Below, in pieces: positions 44,431-52,339 of a stretch of DNA of 64,000 bases. A model generated the notes under the pieces. It had not been told where the DNA came from and did not search any database. It was given only the letters and a program-made list of their open reading frames with translations. How positions within the stretch are numbered: the stretch's first letter is position 1; each line of letters opens with the position of its first letter. The DNA is from Craterilacuibacter sinensis (GTDB lineage: Bacteria > Pseudomonadota > Gammaproteobacteria > Burkholderiales > Chromobacteriaceae), in NCBI RefSeq assembly GCF_009831765.1, contig NZ_WSSB01000002.1:44577-108576 (forward strand), in the 5' to 3' direction. A program made the position numbers and the translations under genes.

Positions 44431-45237
44431 ATGAAGATCACCTTTATTGGTGGCGGCAATATGGCCACCGCCATTATTGCCGGCCTGGTCAAGCAGCCGG
44501 GCCACGCCATCCGCGTGGTGGAGCCGGATAGTGCCAAGCGCCAGATTCTGGGCGAGCAGTATGGCGTGGAGGCACTGGCCGGCCTGCCGGACAGTTTCTC
44601 CAGCGACGATGTCGTGCTGCTGGCGGTCAAGCCGCAAAGCCTGAAAGAGGTGTGCCTTGCATTGGCGCCGCGCCTGGGTGGGGCACTGCTTATTTCCATC
44701 GCTGCCGGTGTCGGGATAGAGGCCTTGTCGCGCTGGTTGTCGGGCAGCAGCCGCATTGTGCGGGTGATGCCTAATACACCGGCCATGGTCGGCAAGGGCG
44801 TGTCCGGCTTGTATGCCGGCGATGTGCTTAGCGAAGATGATAGAGCGGCTGCCGGGGCGATCATGAGTGCGGTGGGCCGTGTGGTCTGGCTGCAGGACGA
44901 GGCGGGCATCGACGATATCACCTGCATTTCCGGCAGTGGCCCGGCCTATGTGTTCTATTTCATCGAAAGCATGATAGAGGCGGCGATGGAAACCGGCTTT
45001 GACGAGGCCGAAGCGCGCTGCCTGGTCTTGGCCACCTTTGACGGTGCGGTCGAACTGGCTCGCCAGAGCAATGTGCCGGTGGCTACCCTGCGCCAGAATG
45101 TGATGTCCAAAGGCGGCACCACCGAGCGCGCCATTGCGCGCTTCGAGGCCGATGGAGTCAAGACGGCAATCAAGGCCGGCGCAGTGGATTGCCGTGTGCG
45201 TTCGGTCGAACTGGGCCATGAGCTGAGCAAGGACTGA
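44431..45237 (+). CDS. proC: Pyrroline-5-carboxylate reductase
   Basis: A 268-residue NAD(P)H-dependent enzyme, last step of proline synthesis. The Rossmann opening FIGGGNMATAIIAGL, MPNTPAMVGKGVSGLYAG and the signature SGSGPAYVFYFIESM (about residues 169-183) are seen. AAGGGAGAG precedes the start; the yggT gene begins one base after the stop. Confidence 0.97.
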   Translation: MKITFIGGGNMATAIIAGLVKQPGHAIRVVEPDSAKRQILGEQYGVEALAGLPDSFSSDDVVLLAVKPQSLKEVCLALAPRLGGALLISIAAGVGIEALSRWLSGSSRIVRVMPNTPAMVGKGVSGLYAGDVLSEDDRAAAGAIMSAVGRVVWLQDEAGIDDITCISGSGPAYVFYFIESMIEAAMETGFDEAEARCLVLATFDGAVELARQSNVPVATLRQNVMSKGGTTERAIARFEADGVKTAIKAGAVDCRVRSVELGHELSKD

Positions 45238-45238
45238 G

Positions 45239-45820
45239 ATGCTGATCAATACTCTGCAATTTCTGATCCGTACCGTTGCCGACCTGTTTGTGCTGGTCTT
45301 GCTGCTGCGCTTTTACCTGCAGGTGGTGCGCATGCCGTTTACTCACCCGCTGGCACAATTTGTGATGGCCGCGACCAATTTTGCCGTGCTGCCGCTGCGC
45401 CGGCTGCTGCCCAGCGTGCGCGGCTACGATACGGCAACCATGTTCATTGCCTGGCTGGTCGGCCTGGTTTCGATTAGTGCCGTACTTCTGTTGGGCCCGA
45501 TGCCGTTCAATTTTGCCGCGCCGCAAACCTGGCTGGGACTGGCTTTGCTGTCTGTATTGACGCTTTTTACTCAATCTGTATATTTATTGATGGGCGCGGT
45601 GCTGGTACAGGCCATTATGAGCTGGGTGAATCCGTATAATCCGCTGGCACCCATGCTGTCTGCGCTGACCCGACCATTTTTGGCACCCTTTTCGCGGGCG
45701 CGTATCGGCGGGGCGGATCTGTCGCCCCTGTTGCTGCTCTTGGTGCTGCAGGTGATTCTGATGTTGCCGGTTCGCTTTCTGGAGCAGACTTTCCTCCAGC
45801 AATTGCAACTGGCGTTCTAA
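45239..45820 (+). CDS. yggT: YggT family integral membrane protein
   Basis: A 193-residue protein with two YggT domains (about residues 1-95 and 100-193), each with a helix pair. LRFYLQVVRMPFTHPLAQFV and IMSWVNPYNPLAPMLSALTRPFL are the repeated motif. YggT/Ycf19 proteins are implicated in membrane-protein placement and osmotic response; the role is not fixed. It is the third gene of the operon. Confidence 0.93.
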   Translation: MLINTLQFLIRTVADLFVLVLLLRFYLQVVRMPFTHPLAQFVMAATNFAVLPLRRLLPSVRGYDTATMFIAWLVGLVSISAVLLLGPMPFNFAAPQTWLGLALLSVLTLFTQSVYLLMGAVLVQAIMSWVNPYNPLAPMLSALTRPFLAPFSRARIGGADLSPLLLLLVLQVILMLPVRFLEQTFLQQLQLAF

Positions 45821-45830
45821 TGCGGCAAGG

Positions 45831-45857
45831 CATGCCCGGCGTTATTGCGGGCATGCC
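45831..45857 (+). terminator. Stem-loop between yggT and the cytochrome gene
   Basis: GGCATGCCCG/CGGGCATGCC with a 7-base loop, no T tract. It may be a weak terminator or stability element. Confidence 0.5.
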
Positions 45858-45878
45858 GGATAATGATAAGGATAATGT

Positions 45879-46184
45879 ATGCGCAAGCCTCTATTGCTGG
45901 CTGTATTGTTGAGTGTGACGGCGATGCCGGCCATGGCCAACTTGCAACTGGCGCAAAAAAACAACTGTACGGCCTGCCATGCGGTCGACAGGAAGCTGGT
46001 CGGCCCGTCTTATAAAGACGTTGCTGCCCGCTATGCGGGCGACAAAGGTGCTGAAGCCAAGATGGCCGGCAAGATCAAGGCTGGTGGTTCTGGCGTGTGG
46101 GGGCCGGTGCCGATGCCGCCTAACCCGCAGATTTCCGACGCCGACGTTAAGGCATTGGCCAAATGGGTTTTAAGCCAGAAGTAA
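45879..46184 (+). CDS. Class I cytochrome c (c-551/552 type)
   Basis: A 101-residue exported cytochrome. The signal peptide is cleaved near MPAMAN, the haem site is CTACH (residues 32-36), and the distal methionine is probably in VPMPPNPQIS. Size and motif match the c-551 electron carriers that feed terminal oxidases or nitrite reductase. Which oxidase it serves is not seen here. AAGGATAA is the ribosome site. Confidence 0.94.
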   Translation: MRKPLLLAVLLSVTAMPAMANLQLAQKNNCTACHAVDRKLVGPSYKDVAARYAGDKGAEAKMAGKIKAGGSGVWGPVPMPPNPQISDADVKALAKWVLSQK

Positions 46185-46369
46185 ATACTACAGACAAATT
46201 TTCTCGGGGCGGAGGCAGAACAGCTTGTCCCTGCCCTGAGACAGAACTATAAATGCGTGCAGATTCCGACCCCTTATTGGCAGGCTAGGCCAGTAAATGT
46301 TGCCTTTTGGCCATGCCGTCGGTAATCTTCCACGCCTGTCTGCCCACTCTCTAGCTGGAAGAACCCATT

Positions 46370-46780
46370 ATGGCCAAACTGACCGAACAGGAAATCCTCA
46401 ACTGGGATGGCGAAGATTACATGAACGCCGACCAGCTCGAGTTTTTCAAAGAGCTGCTGCTGCAAATGCAGCAGGAACTGGTGAACAACGCCAACGCCAC
46501 GGCCAATCACCTGCAAGAGCAGGAATCGACGCCGGATCCAGCCGACCGTGCCACGCTGGAAGAAGAGTATGCGCTCGAGTTGCGTACCCGTGACCGTGAA
46601 CGCAAGCTGCTGCAGAAGATCCAGGCATCCTTGCGCCAGATCGAAGACGGCTCCTATGGCTATTGCGAAGATACCGGTGAAATCATCGGTCTGCGTCGCC
46701 TGATGGCACGCCCGACGGCAACCTTGTCGGTCGAGGCGCAAGAGCGTCGTGAACGTATGAAGCGCCAGTACGCAGACTAA
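46370..46780 (+). CDS. dksA: RNA polymerase-binding transcription factor DksA (single-cysteine form)
   Basis: A 136-residue coiled-coil secondary-channel factor that works with ppGpp. The tip residues in DPADRATLEEEYALELRTRD carry the two aspartates. The zinc-finger region reads YCEDTGEIIGLRRL and later LSVEAQERR, so three of four zinc cysteines are gone. This zinc-independent form is known from alpha- and betaproteobacteria and is not a defect. GGAAG precedes the ATG. Confidence 0.95.
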   Translation: MAKLTEQEILNWDGEDYMNADQLEFFKELLLQMQQELVNNANATANHLQEQESTPDPADRATLEEEYALELRTRDRERKLLQKIQASLRQIEDGSYGYCEDTGEIIGLRRLMARPTATLSVEAQERRERMKRQYAD

Positions 46781-46805
46781 AACCAGAAAGCATACTTGCG
46801 GTACG

Positions 46806-46842
46806 AGGCCGGGACACTTGATGATGTGTCTTGGCCTTTTTG
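46806..46842 (+). terminator. Terminator of dksA
   Basis: AGGCC...GGACAC paired with GTGTC...GGCCT around TTGATGAT, followed by TTTTTG. Confidence 0.85.
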
Positions 46843-46905
46843 CTTTTTTGCGGGGGTTATTCTGTATACAGGCCAAAAACAAACACCAACACGGGCATAT
46901 TTTTG

Positions 46906-46935
46906 AATTTTTAAATGCTTTTGCGCATTTAAATT
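46906..46935. promoter_or_regulatory. AT-rich inverted repeat upstream of aroG
   Basis: AATTTTTAAATGC and GCATTTAAATT are separated by six bases in the dksA-aroG spacer. It may be part of the promoter or an operator; I recognise no known box. Confidence 0.4.
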
Positions 46936-46993
46936 GCTAATCAATAAAATGACATTTGCGATAAGGGCTTGGCGTGTCGCCGTGGTACGGGTA

Positions 46994-47019
46994 TTGTTCT
47001 TGCAACAGATCAAGAACAA
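46994..47019 (+). promoter_or_regulatory. 9-bp inverted repeat next to the aroG ribosome site
   Basis: TTGTTCTTG and CAAGAACAA are separated by 8 bases and end one base before AGGAAG. It could be an operator or an mRNA hairpin governing aroG translation. It is not a TyrR box. Confidence 0.55.
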
Positions 47020-47033
47020 AAGGAAGCGCCACC

Positions 47034-48110
47034 ATGCAACGACAAACCGACGACGTCAGAATCCGCCAGATCAAGGAACTGCTGCCTCCGATCGCGCATC
47101 TGTATGAATTACCGCTGACCGAGCCGGCCTCCGAAGTTATCTACCATACCCGGCGCGAAATCAGTGCCCTGCTGCGCGGTGAAGACGACCGCCTGCTGGT
47201 GGTGATCGGCCCCTGCTCCATTCACGACACCCAGGCGGCCAAAGAGTACGCCAGCCGCTTGCTGGCGCTGCGCGAGGCGTATAGCCGCGATTTGGTGGTG
47301 GTGATGCGTGTCTACTTTGAAAAGCCGCGCACTACGGTGGGCTGGAAGGGGCTGATCAACGACCCGCGCATGGACGAGTCCTTCGATATCAACGCCGGCC
47401 TGCGCATTGCACGCCGTTTGCTGCTGGAGCTGAACCAGATGGGGATGCCGGCGGCGACCGAATTCCTCGACATGATTACCCCGCAGTATTTCGCCGACCT
47501 GATCAGCTGGGGTGCCATCGGCGCACGCACTACCGAAAGTCAGGTACACCGCGAGCTGGCGTCCGGCCTGTCGTGCCCGGTCGGCTTCAAGAACGGCACC
47601 GACGGCAATCTCCGCATCGCTATCGACGCCATCCGTGCGGCCAGCGCGCCGCACCACTTCCTGTCGGTGACCAAGGCCGGCCACTCCGCCATTGTCGAAA
47701 CCGGCGGCAATCCGGATTGCCATGTGATTCTGCGTGGCGGCAAGGAGCCCAACTACTCGGCCGAGCATGTGAACGCCGCTGCTGCCGAGCTGGCTGGCGT
47801 GGGTCTGGCACAGAAGCTGATGGTGGATTTCAGTCACGCCAACAGCCGCAAAGACTATCGCCGCCAGATGGAAGTGGCGCAGGATGTGGCCGGGCAGATG
47901 GCTGCCGGCAACAGCCATATTTACGGTGTGATGGTCGAAAGCCATCTGGAGGCCGGCCGCCAGGATCTGAAGCCCGGCTGCGAGCTTAAATACGGCCAGA
48001 GCATTACCGATGCCTGCATAGGCTGGAGTGACACTGAAAACCTGCTGAAGATGCTGGCCGAAGCGGTGCAGGCGCGGCGTAGCAAGCTGGGTGCGCCCGC
48101 CGGCAAGTAA
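47034..48110 (+). CDS. aroG: 3-deoxy-7-phosphoheptulonate synthase (DAHP synthase, class I)
   Basis: A 358-residue enzyme that condenses PEP and erythrose-4-phosphate at the entry to the aromatic pathway. VVIGPCSIHD (catalytic cysteine about residue 62), MRVYFEKPRTTVGWKG, GARTTESQVHRELASGLS and DFSHANSRKDYRRQ are seen. It belongs to the type I, feedback-regulated AroF/G/H class. Which amino acid inhibits it cannot be read. It draws on both PEP (pckG) and the tkt product of this window. Confidence 0.95.
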   Translation: MQRQTDDVRIRQIKELLPPIAHLYELPLTEPASEVIYHTRREISALLRGEDDRLLVVIGPCSIHDTQAAKEYASRLLALREAYSRDLVVVMRVYFEKPRTTVGWKGLINDPRMDESFDINAGLRIARRLLLELNQMGMPAATEFLDMITPQYFADLISWGAIGARTTESQVHRELASGLSCPVGFKNGTDGNLRIAIDAIRAASAPHHFLSVTKAGHSAIVETGGNPDCHVILRGGKEPNYSAEHVNAAAAELAGVGLAQKLMVDFSHANSRKDYRRQMEVAQDVAGQMAAGNSHIYGVMVESHLEAGRQDLKPGCELKYGQSITDACIGWSDTENLLKMLAEAVQARRSKLGAPAGK

Positions 48111-48126
48111 TCTGGCGTCTCTGCTT

Positions 48127-48156
48127 AAAAAACTATCGCCCGCTGATGCGGGCGAT
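48127..48156 (-). terminator. Terminator of the AIM24 gene
   Basis: ATCGCCCGC-tgat-GCGGGCGAT followed on the minus strand by AGTTTTTT. It stands between the converging aroG and AIM24 genes. Confidence 0.85.
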
Positions 48157-48183
48157 GTACTTTCCGGTCGTTCAAGGCAGGGG

Positions 48184-48975
48184 CTAGTCCTTGCCCAGTA
48201 TGCCGCCAAAGCCGCCCAGCAGACCGCCTTGCTCGTTGCTGCTGCCGCCGGCCTTGGGGGCTGAGGCGATAATGCGGTCGGCCATGCGCGATAGCGGTAG
48301 GCTTTGCAGCCACACCGTGCCCGGGCCGGTCATGCGGGCAAAGAACAGGCCTTCGCCGCCGAACAGTGCGCTCTTCACTTTGCCCACGTATTCGATATCG
48401 AAGCTGATCGTTGGCTGATAGGCCACCACGCAGCCGGTGTCGACGCGCAGCGTCTCGCCCGGTGCCAGCCGGCGCTGGGTCAGTGTGCCGCCAGCGTGCA
48501 GGAAGGCATAACCGTCGCCTTCCAGTTTCTGCATGATAAAACCCTCGCCGCCGAACAGGCCGGCGCCGAGGCGTTTTTGCAGCGCGATGCCGAGGCTGAC
48601 GCCCTTGGCTGCGCATAAAAAGCTGTCTTTTTGTGCAATCAGCGTGCCGCCCAGTTCCAGCAAATGGATGGGGATGATCTTGCCCGGATAGCTGGCGGAA
48701 AATGCCACCTTACGCTTGCTGCTGCCTTCATTGACAAATACCGTGGTAAAGACTGATTCGCCAGTCAGCAGGCGTTTGCCCGCGCCCATCAGTTTGCCCA
48801 TCAGGCCGGACTGGCCGGTCGAGCCATCACCGAACACGGTGTCCATCGCGATGCCGTCTTCCATGTAGTACATCGCGCCGGCTTCGCCCACGGCGGCCTC
48901 GCCCGGGTCCAGTTCGACCTCGACATATTGCATGCTCTCGCCGAAGATCTCGAAATCAATGACATCCATGCTCAT
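48184..48975 (-). CDS. AIM24/TIGR00266 family protein
   Basis: A 263-residue beta-rich protein of the AIM24 family (TRAP-like double beta-helix). FEIFGESMQYVEVELDPGE, EAGAMYYMEDGI, LFGGEGFIMQKLEGDGY and ALFGGEGLFFARMTGPG are repeated motifs. The C-terminus is glycine-rich (QGGLLGGFGGILGKD). The function is unknown. AAGGAGG stands ahead of the ATG, and the start overlaps the stop of a 43-residue membrane peptide, indicating coupled translation. Confidence 0.9.
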   Translation of the reverse strand: MSMDVIDFEIFGESMQYVEVELDPGEAAVGEAGAMYYMEDGIAMDTVFGDGSTGQSGLMGKLMGAGKRLLTGESVFTTVFVNEGSSKRKVAFSASYPGKIIPIHLLELGGTLIAQKDSFLCAAKGVSLGIALQKRLGAGLFGGEGFIMQKLEGDGYAFLHAGGTLTQRRLAPGETLRVDTGCVVAYQPTISFDIEYVGKVKSALFGGEGLFFARMTGPGTVWLQSLPLSRMADRIIASAPKAGGSSNEQGGLLGGFGGILGKD

Positions 48976-49103
48976 TGCTCATCCTCCTTGCGTTTGCCGT
49001 GGCCGGCAAACATCACCCACAAATGAAAAGCCATGCCGGCCAGCGGCACCAGCGCCAGCAAAATCACGAAAAACCACTCGAATGGTGTCAACAGCTCGGT
49101 CAT
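48972..49103 (-). CDS. Small membrane protein, 43 aa, coupled to AIM24
   Basis: One hydrophobic helix (FFVILLALVPLAGMAFHLWV) lies between an acidic N-terminus (MTELLTPFEW) and a basic/acidic tail (GHGKRKEDEQ). The stop TGA overlaps the AIM24 ATG, and the AIM24 ribosome site AAGGAGG lies inside this reading frame, which supports real translation. I do not recognise a family. It may anchor or regulate the AIM24 product at the membrane (inference). Confidence 0.7.
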   Translation of the reverse strand: MTELLTPFEWFFVILLALVPLAGMAFHLWVMFAGHGKRKEDEQ

Positions 49104-49171
49104 GTGTATGCCTGTACAGTCGCGGGAAGACATGATGCTACCTGCCGCCGTGCCTATTTGTCATGCCTGTT

Positions 49172-49552
49172 TTAATAGCGGCGCTGGCGGGCATCCAGCG
49201 CCGGTGCCAGTGCGCCGGCTTGTGCCAGCACCAGCAGGCCACCTGCGGTGGACAGATCACCGATAAACAAAATCCATTGCGTCTCGTTGCTGAAATCATG
49301 GTGAAAAATCAGTGCGGCCATTATGGAAAACAGCGCCAGTAGCGGAGCAAACCAGCGCACTTTCCAGCCCAGGAGGATGGCGGCGCCACCGCCGACTTCA
49401 AGCAGGATGACCAGCGGCAATAGCGAGGTCGGCACATGAAAGGCCTGCATATAGGCGGCAGTGCCGTCGTAGTTGATGATCTTGCTGAGGCCGGCAAGAA
49501 GGAAAAACTGGGCCAGCAGGATGCGGCCGGCCAGATTGAGCAGTGTGTTCAC
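49172..49552 (-). CDS. DoxX family membrane protein
   Basis: A 126-residue four-helix protein. LAGRILLAQFFLLAGLSKI and VILLEVGGGAAILLGW are the DoxX signatures. Members act in thiosulfate oxidation or redox stress systems, but most are uncharacterised. GTG start. It is followed by 68 bases and the AIM24 unit, on the same strand. Confidence 0.9.
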   Translation of the reverse strand: MNTLLNLAGRILLAQFFLLAGLSKIINYDGTAAYMQAFHVPTSLLPLVILLEVGGGAAILLGWKVRWFAPLLALFSIMAALIFHHDFSNETQWILFIGDLSTAGGLLVLAQAGALAPALDARQRRY

Positions 49553-49612
49553 GGCAGGGTCTCCCGTATCGGAATGCGGATTGCCCTACCGGTTTAGCAG
49601 TATTGCACCGGC

Positions 49613-51187
49613 TCAGAGGCGGATCTTCAGCATGCGGCTGTCAGGTTCGGCCTGGCAGGCCAGCGTCCAGCCCTCGGCCAGCTCGGCATCGGACAGCACC
49701 AGATTGTCGCGCAGCTTCACCCTGCCTTCGGTCACCTTGCACTTGCAGGCGCCGCAAGCGCCAGCGCGGCAGCCGCTTGCCGGCTTGAGTCCGGCGCGCT
49801 CCATGCTGTCCAGCAGCAGCTCGCCCGGTTTGGTCTCCAGCCGGTGCGCGTGCCCACCCATTTCCACATGCAGCGTGGTGCTGGCCGCCTTGCCATCGGC
49901 GCTGCCGGTTGCCGGCTGGCCGAAACGCTCGACATGGATGCGAGCCGCATCCATGCCCAGCCCGTGCAGCGCCGCCTCGGCCGCCTGCATAAAGGGGGCG
50001 GGGCCGCAGATAAAGGCCTCGGCCTGCTGCCAGCCGCTGGCCAGGCCCGCCAGTGCGGCACTCTCCATACGACCGTCGCGCGCATCCAGATGATGGTGGA
50101 CAGACAGGCGCTCCGGGTAGGCCAGCTGCAGGCGCTCAAGCTCGGATGCGAAGATGACCGAATCCGCGTCGCGGTTGGCGTAGATCAGCCGGATGCGGGC
50201 ATGGCTGCCGGCCAGAGCCTCGCCCAGAATGGAGAACACCGGCGTGATGCCGCTGCCGGCGGCGATCAGCAGCAGGTCGCCACCCGCGTGTTCCACCACA
50301 AAGCGGCCGGCCGGCGGCATCACCTCCAGCATGTCGCCGGTTTTCAGTTCGCTATTGAGCCAGCCCGAGACCTGGCCACCTGCGACGTGCTTGACGGTGA
50401 TGCGCGGCTGCGCGGCATCCGGCGTGCTGGAGAAGGAATAGCAGCGCCACTGCTTGCCCTGCGGCAGGGGGACTGCCAGCGTCAGGAACTGGCCGGCACG
50501 GTAGGCGAAGCGTGGGCGCAGGGCCTCGGGCACTTCGAAGCGGATGCTGACGGCGTCGGCGGTTTCGCGCCGGATGTCGGTCACGCGCAGTTGCAGGGTA
50601 TGGCTGTCCGGATTGCCGGGCGCGGGGCCAGTTGGTGCTTGCGAGCGCGGGCCGGTGGGCGGCGTCGGCTTGCCGCCCAGCATGGTCCAGGCCTGACGGC
50701 GGCGGTAGAGCAGCAGCCAGCCCAGGTGCAGGCCGACCAGCGCCAGGGTGGCGTTGGCCAGCCATTCATGCACCTCGTCGGCATCCTTGAGCAGACCGCC
50801 GCTGCCGCCTGCGTCATCGTAGTCGCCGTCATCGTCGGCTTGTGCCGCCGGAATCACGGTGGAGAGCCCTTCGGACAGGGCTGCGCGGTTATCTATCATG
50901 GTCACGCCGATGACCAGAGTGGAGACAAAGCCCAGCACCAGGCCCAGCGTCAGCACCTTGCCGGCCAGCGCGCTGCCCGGTTTTTTCCACAAGCTGGCGG
51001 ATGGCAGCAACGCGGGGAAGCCGCGGCTGCGGGCAATGGCCAGCAGCAGACGGATGGCCAGCAGCACGATCAGGCCGTAGCCCAGCCAGACATGGGCCAG
51101 TTCGGCATCGTCACCGGTGAGATAGGCTGCGCCAAAGACGATGGCCAATAGCCAGTGGTAGAGGCGGAAGCGCGAGAAGGGGTTCAT
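49613..51187 (-). CDS. Cytochrome b561-FNR-[2Fe-2S] fusion, membrane electron-transfer protein
   Basis: A 524-residue three-part protein. Residues 1-190: di-haem cytochrome b561-like membrane domain (YHWLLAIVFGAAYLTG, AHVWLGYGLIVLLAIRLL, VHEWLANATLALVGLHLGW) with paired histidines. Residues 215-420: ferredoxin-NADP reductase fold with FAD site RCYSFSSTP and nucleotide site IAAGSGITPVFSIL and FICGPAPFM. Residues 440-524: plant-type [2Fe-2S] domain with CRAGACGACKCKV and a last cysteine in LACQAEPD. It could pass electrons from NAD(P)H through FAD and Fe-S to haem b and on to periplasmic cytochromes. It is divergent from SHP-like and diheme cytochrome genes, which supports one pathway (inference). 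Confidence 0.9.
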   Translation of the reverse strand: MNPFSRFRLYHWLLAIVFGAAYLTGDDAELAHVWLGYGLIVLLAIRLLLAIARSRGFPALLPSASLWKKPGSALAGKVLTLGLVLGFVSTLVIGVTMIDNRAALSEGLSTVIPAAQADDDGDYDDAGGSGGLLKDADEVHEWLANATLALVGLHLGWLLLYRRRQAWTMLGGKPTPPTGPRSQAPTGPAPGNPDSHTLQLRVTDIRRETADAVSIRFEVPEALRPRFAYRAGQFLTLAVPLPQGKQWRCYSFSSTPDAAQPRITVKHVAGGQVSGWLNSELKTGDMLEVMPPAGRFVVEHAGGDLLLIAAGSGITPVFSILGEALAGSHARIRLIYANRDADSVIFASELERLQLAYPERLSVHHHLDARDGRMESAALAGLASGWQQAEAFICGPAPFMQAAEAALHGLGMDAARIHVERFGQPATGSADGKAASTTLHVEMGGHAHRLETKPGELLLDSMERAGLKPASGCRAGACGACKCKVTEGRVKLRDNLVLSDAELAEGWTLACQAEPDSRMLKIRL

Positions 51188-51331
51188 GGCGAAATCCTGC
51201 GGTCGTTTCAATGCCATCAATCTATCCAGTGCGGCTTAACGCACCATTAAGTGCATGACTGTTTACCCCCTTAATGGGTGCTTAAGCTTGGCTGCGTATT
51301 CTGAAGGCATTGAACGCAAGGGAGAAAGTCG

Positions 51332-51736
51332 ATGAAATATCCGCTGATCGTGCTGGCCTGCCTGCTGGCCGGCGTGGTGCAAGCCGAAACCCCCGCCGGT
51401 CTGCTCAAGAGTTATGAGCAGCAGGTACGCCAGGAAAACCCGAAGTTTGCCGGCTTTTCTGCCGAGCGCGGCAAGGCGCTGTATTACAGCCAGTCGCAGG
51501 CTAGCGGCAAGGCCATGAGCTGCACCACCTGCCATACGGCCAACCCGAAACAGGCCGGCAAGACGCCGGCTTTCCGCAAGGTTGATGCGCTGGCGCCATC
51601 GGCGCAGGCCGACCGCTTCACCGATATGAAGAAGGTGGAAAAGTGGTTCCGCCGCAACTGTGACGATGTGTTCAAGCGCGAGTGCACGACGCAGGAAAAG
51701 GGCGATTTCGTCAGCTGGATCATCACGGTCAAATAA
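51332..51736 (+). CDS. SHP-like monohaem cytochrome c (DUF1924)
   Basis: A 134-residue exported cytochrome with signal peptide (cleaved near VVQAET). The haem site is CTTCH (about residues 64-68). WFRRNCDDVFKRECTTQEK near the C-terminus carries a cysteine pair and an asparagine; in Rhodobacter SHP an asparagine is the unusual sixth ligand, allowing O2 and NO binding. By position the Asn in RRNC may play this part (inference). It is followed 10 bases later by a diheme cytochrome, its known redox partner in other species. Confidence 0.85.
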   Translation: MKYPLIVLACLLAGVVQAETPAGLLKSYEQQVRQENPKFAGFSAERGKALYYSQSQASGKAMSCTTCHTANPKQAGKTPAFRKVDALAPSAQADRFTDMKKVEKWFRRNCDDVFKRECTTQEKGDFVSWIITVK

Positions 51737-51746
51737 GGGGATGGAG

Positions 51747-52268
51747 ATGAAAGCCAGAGCCCTCGGTCTTGCCCTGCTCCTGCTGACGCTGGGTGCCGGT
51801 TTCGCCGTAGCGGATGACGACGGCGAGCACCATGGCGAAAAAAAATACAAGCGTCCCAAGCAGCTGTCAGTGCCCCTGTCTGCGCCCAAGGTCTGGCGCG
51901 CTGAATGCGGCAGCTGCCATATCGCCTATCCGCCGGGGCTGTTGCCGCCGGCAGCATGGAAGCAGCAGATGGACACGCTGAAAAACCACTACGGCAGTAA
52001 TGCGACGCTGGACAAGGCGGACGAGCAGGCCATCCGCGACTTTCTCGCCGCCACCTCTAGCGTCAACCGCCTGGCGCTGGAGCCATCCGCCAAGGCGGGC
52101 GAGCCGCCACGCATCTCGACCACCGCATGGTTTATCCGCAAGCACGATGAAGTGAGGGCTGATGTGTGGCGGCGAAAATCAGTGGGCAGCGCAGCCAACT
52201 GTGTCGCCTGCCATGCCGGCGCGGAGAAGGGTGACTTCGATGAAGACAGGGTGAAAATCCCGAACTAG
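51747..52268 (+). CDS. Diheme cytochrome c (DHC family)
   Basis: A 173-residue exported protein with a signal peptide (AGFAVADD) and two CxxCH sites, CGSCH (about residues 54-58) and CVACH (about 155-159). The histidine-rich N-terminus (GEHHGEKKYKRPKQL) and SHIAYPPGLLPPAAW-like segment are DHC features. DHC donates electrons to SHP in the characterised systems. AAGGGG precedes the ATG. Confidence 0.88.
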   Translation: MKARALGLALLLLTLGAGFAVADDDGEHHGEKKYKRPKQLSVPLSAPKVWRAECGSCHIAYPPGLLPPAAWKQQMDTLKNHYGSNATLDKADEQAIRDFLAATSSVNRLALEPSAKAGEPPRISTTAWFIRKHDEVRADVWRRKSVGSAANCVACHAGAEKGDFDEDRVKIPN

Positions 52269-52285
52269 GTCGTGGCGCCGCCATG

Positions 52286-52317
52286 AAAAACGCCGCGTCC
52301 CCGAAGGGCGCGGCGTT
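52286..52317 (-). terminator. Terminator of fba
   Basis: AACGCCGCG/CGCGGCGTT with an 11-base loop and a T run on the minus strand (TTTTTCATGG). On the plus strand it may also end the diheme cytochrome transcript. Confidence 0.85.
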
Positions 52318-52339
52318 GTTGTGTGTGGACGCGGCCGGC

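Noticed and set aside
46370..46780. DksA lacking zinc cysteines as a broken gene
   Set aside because: Single-cysteine DksA proteins are normal in alpha- and betaproteobacteria, and the coiled-coil tip aspartates are intact.
49844..51151. 435-residue frame opposite the b561 fusion gene
   Set aside because: It lies entirely antisense to a well-supported gene and reads as histidine/arginine/alanine-rich noise.
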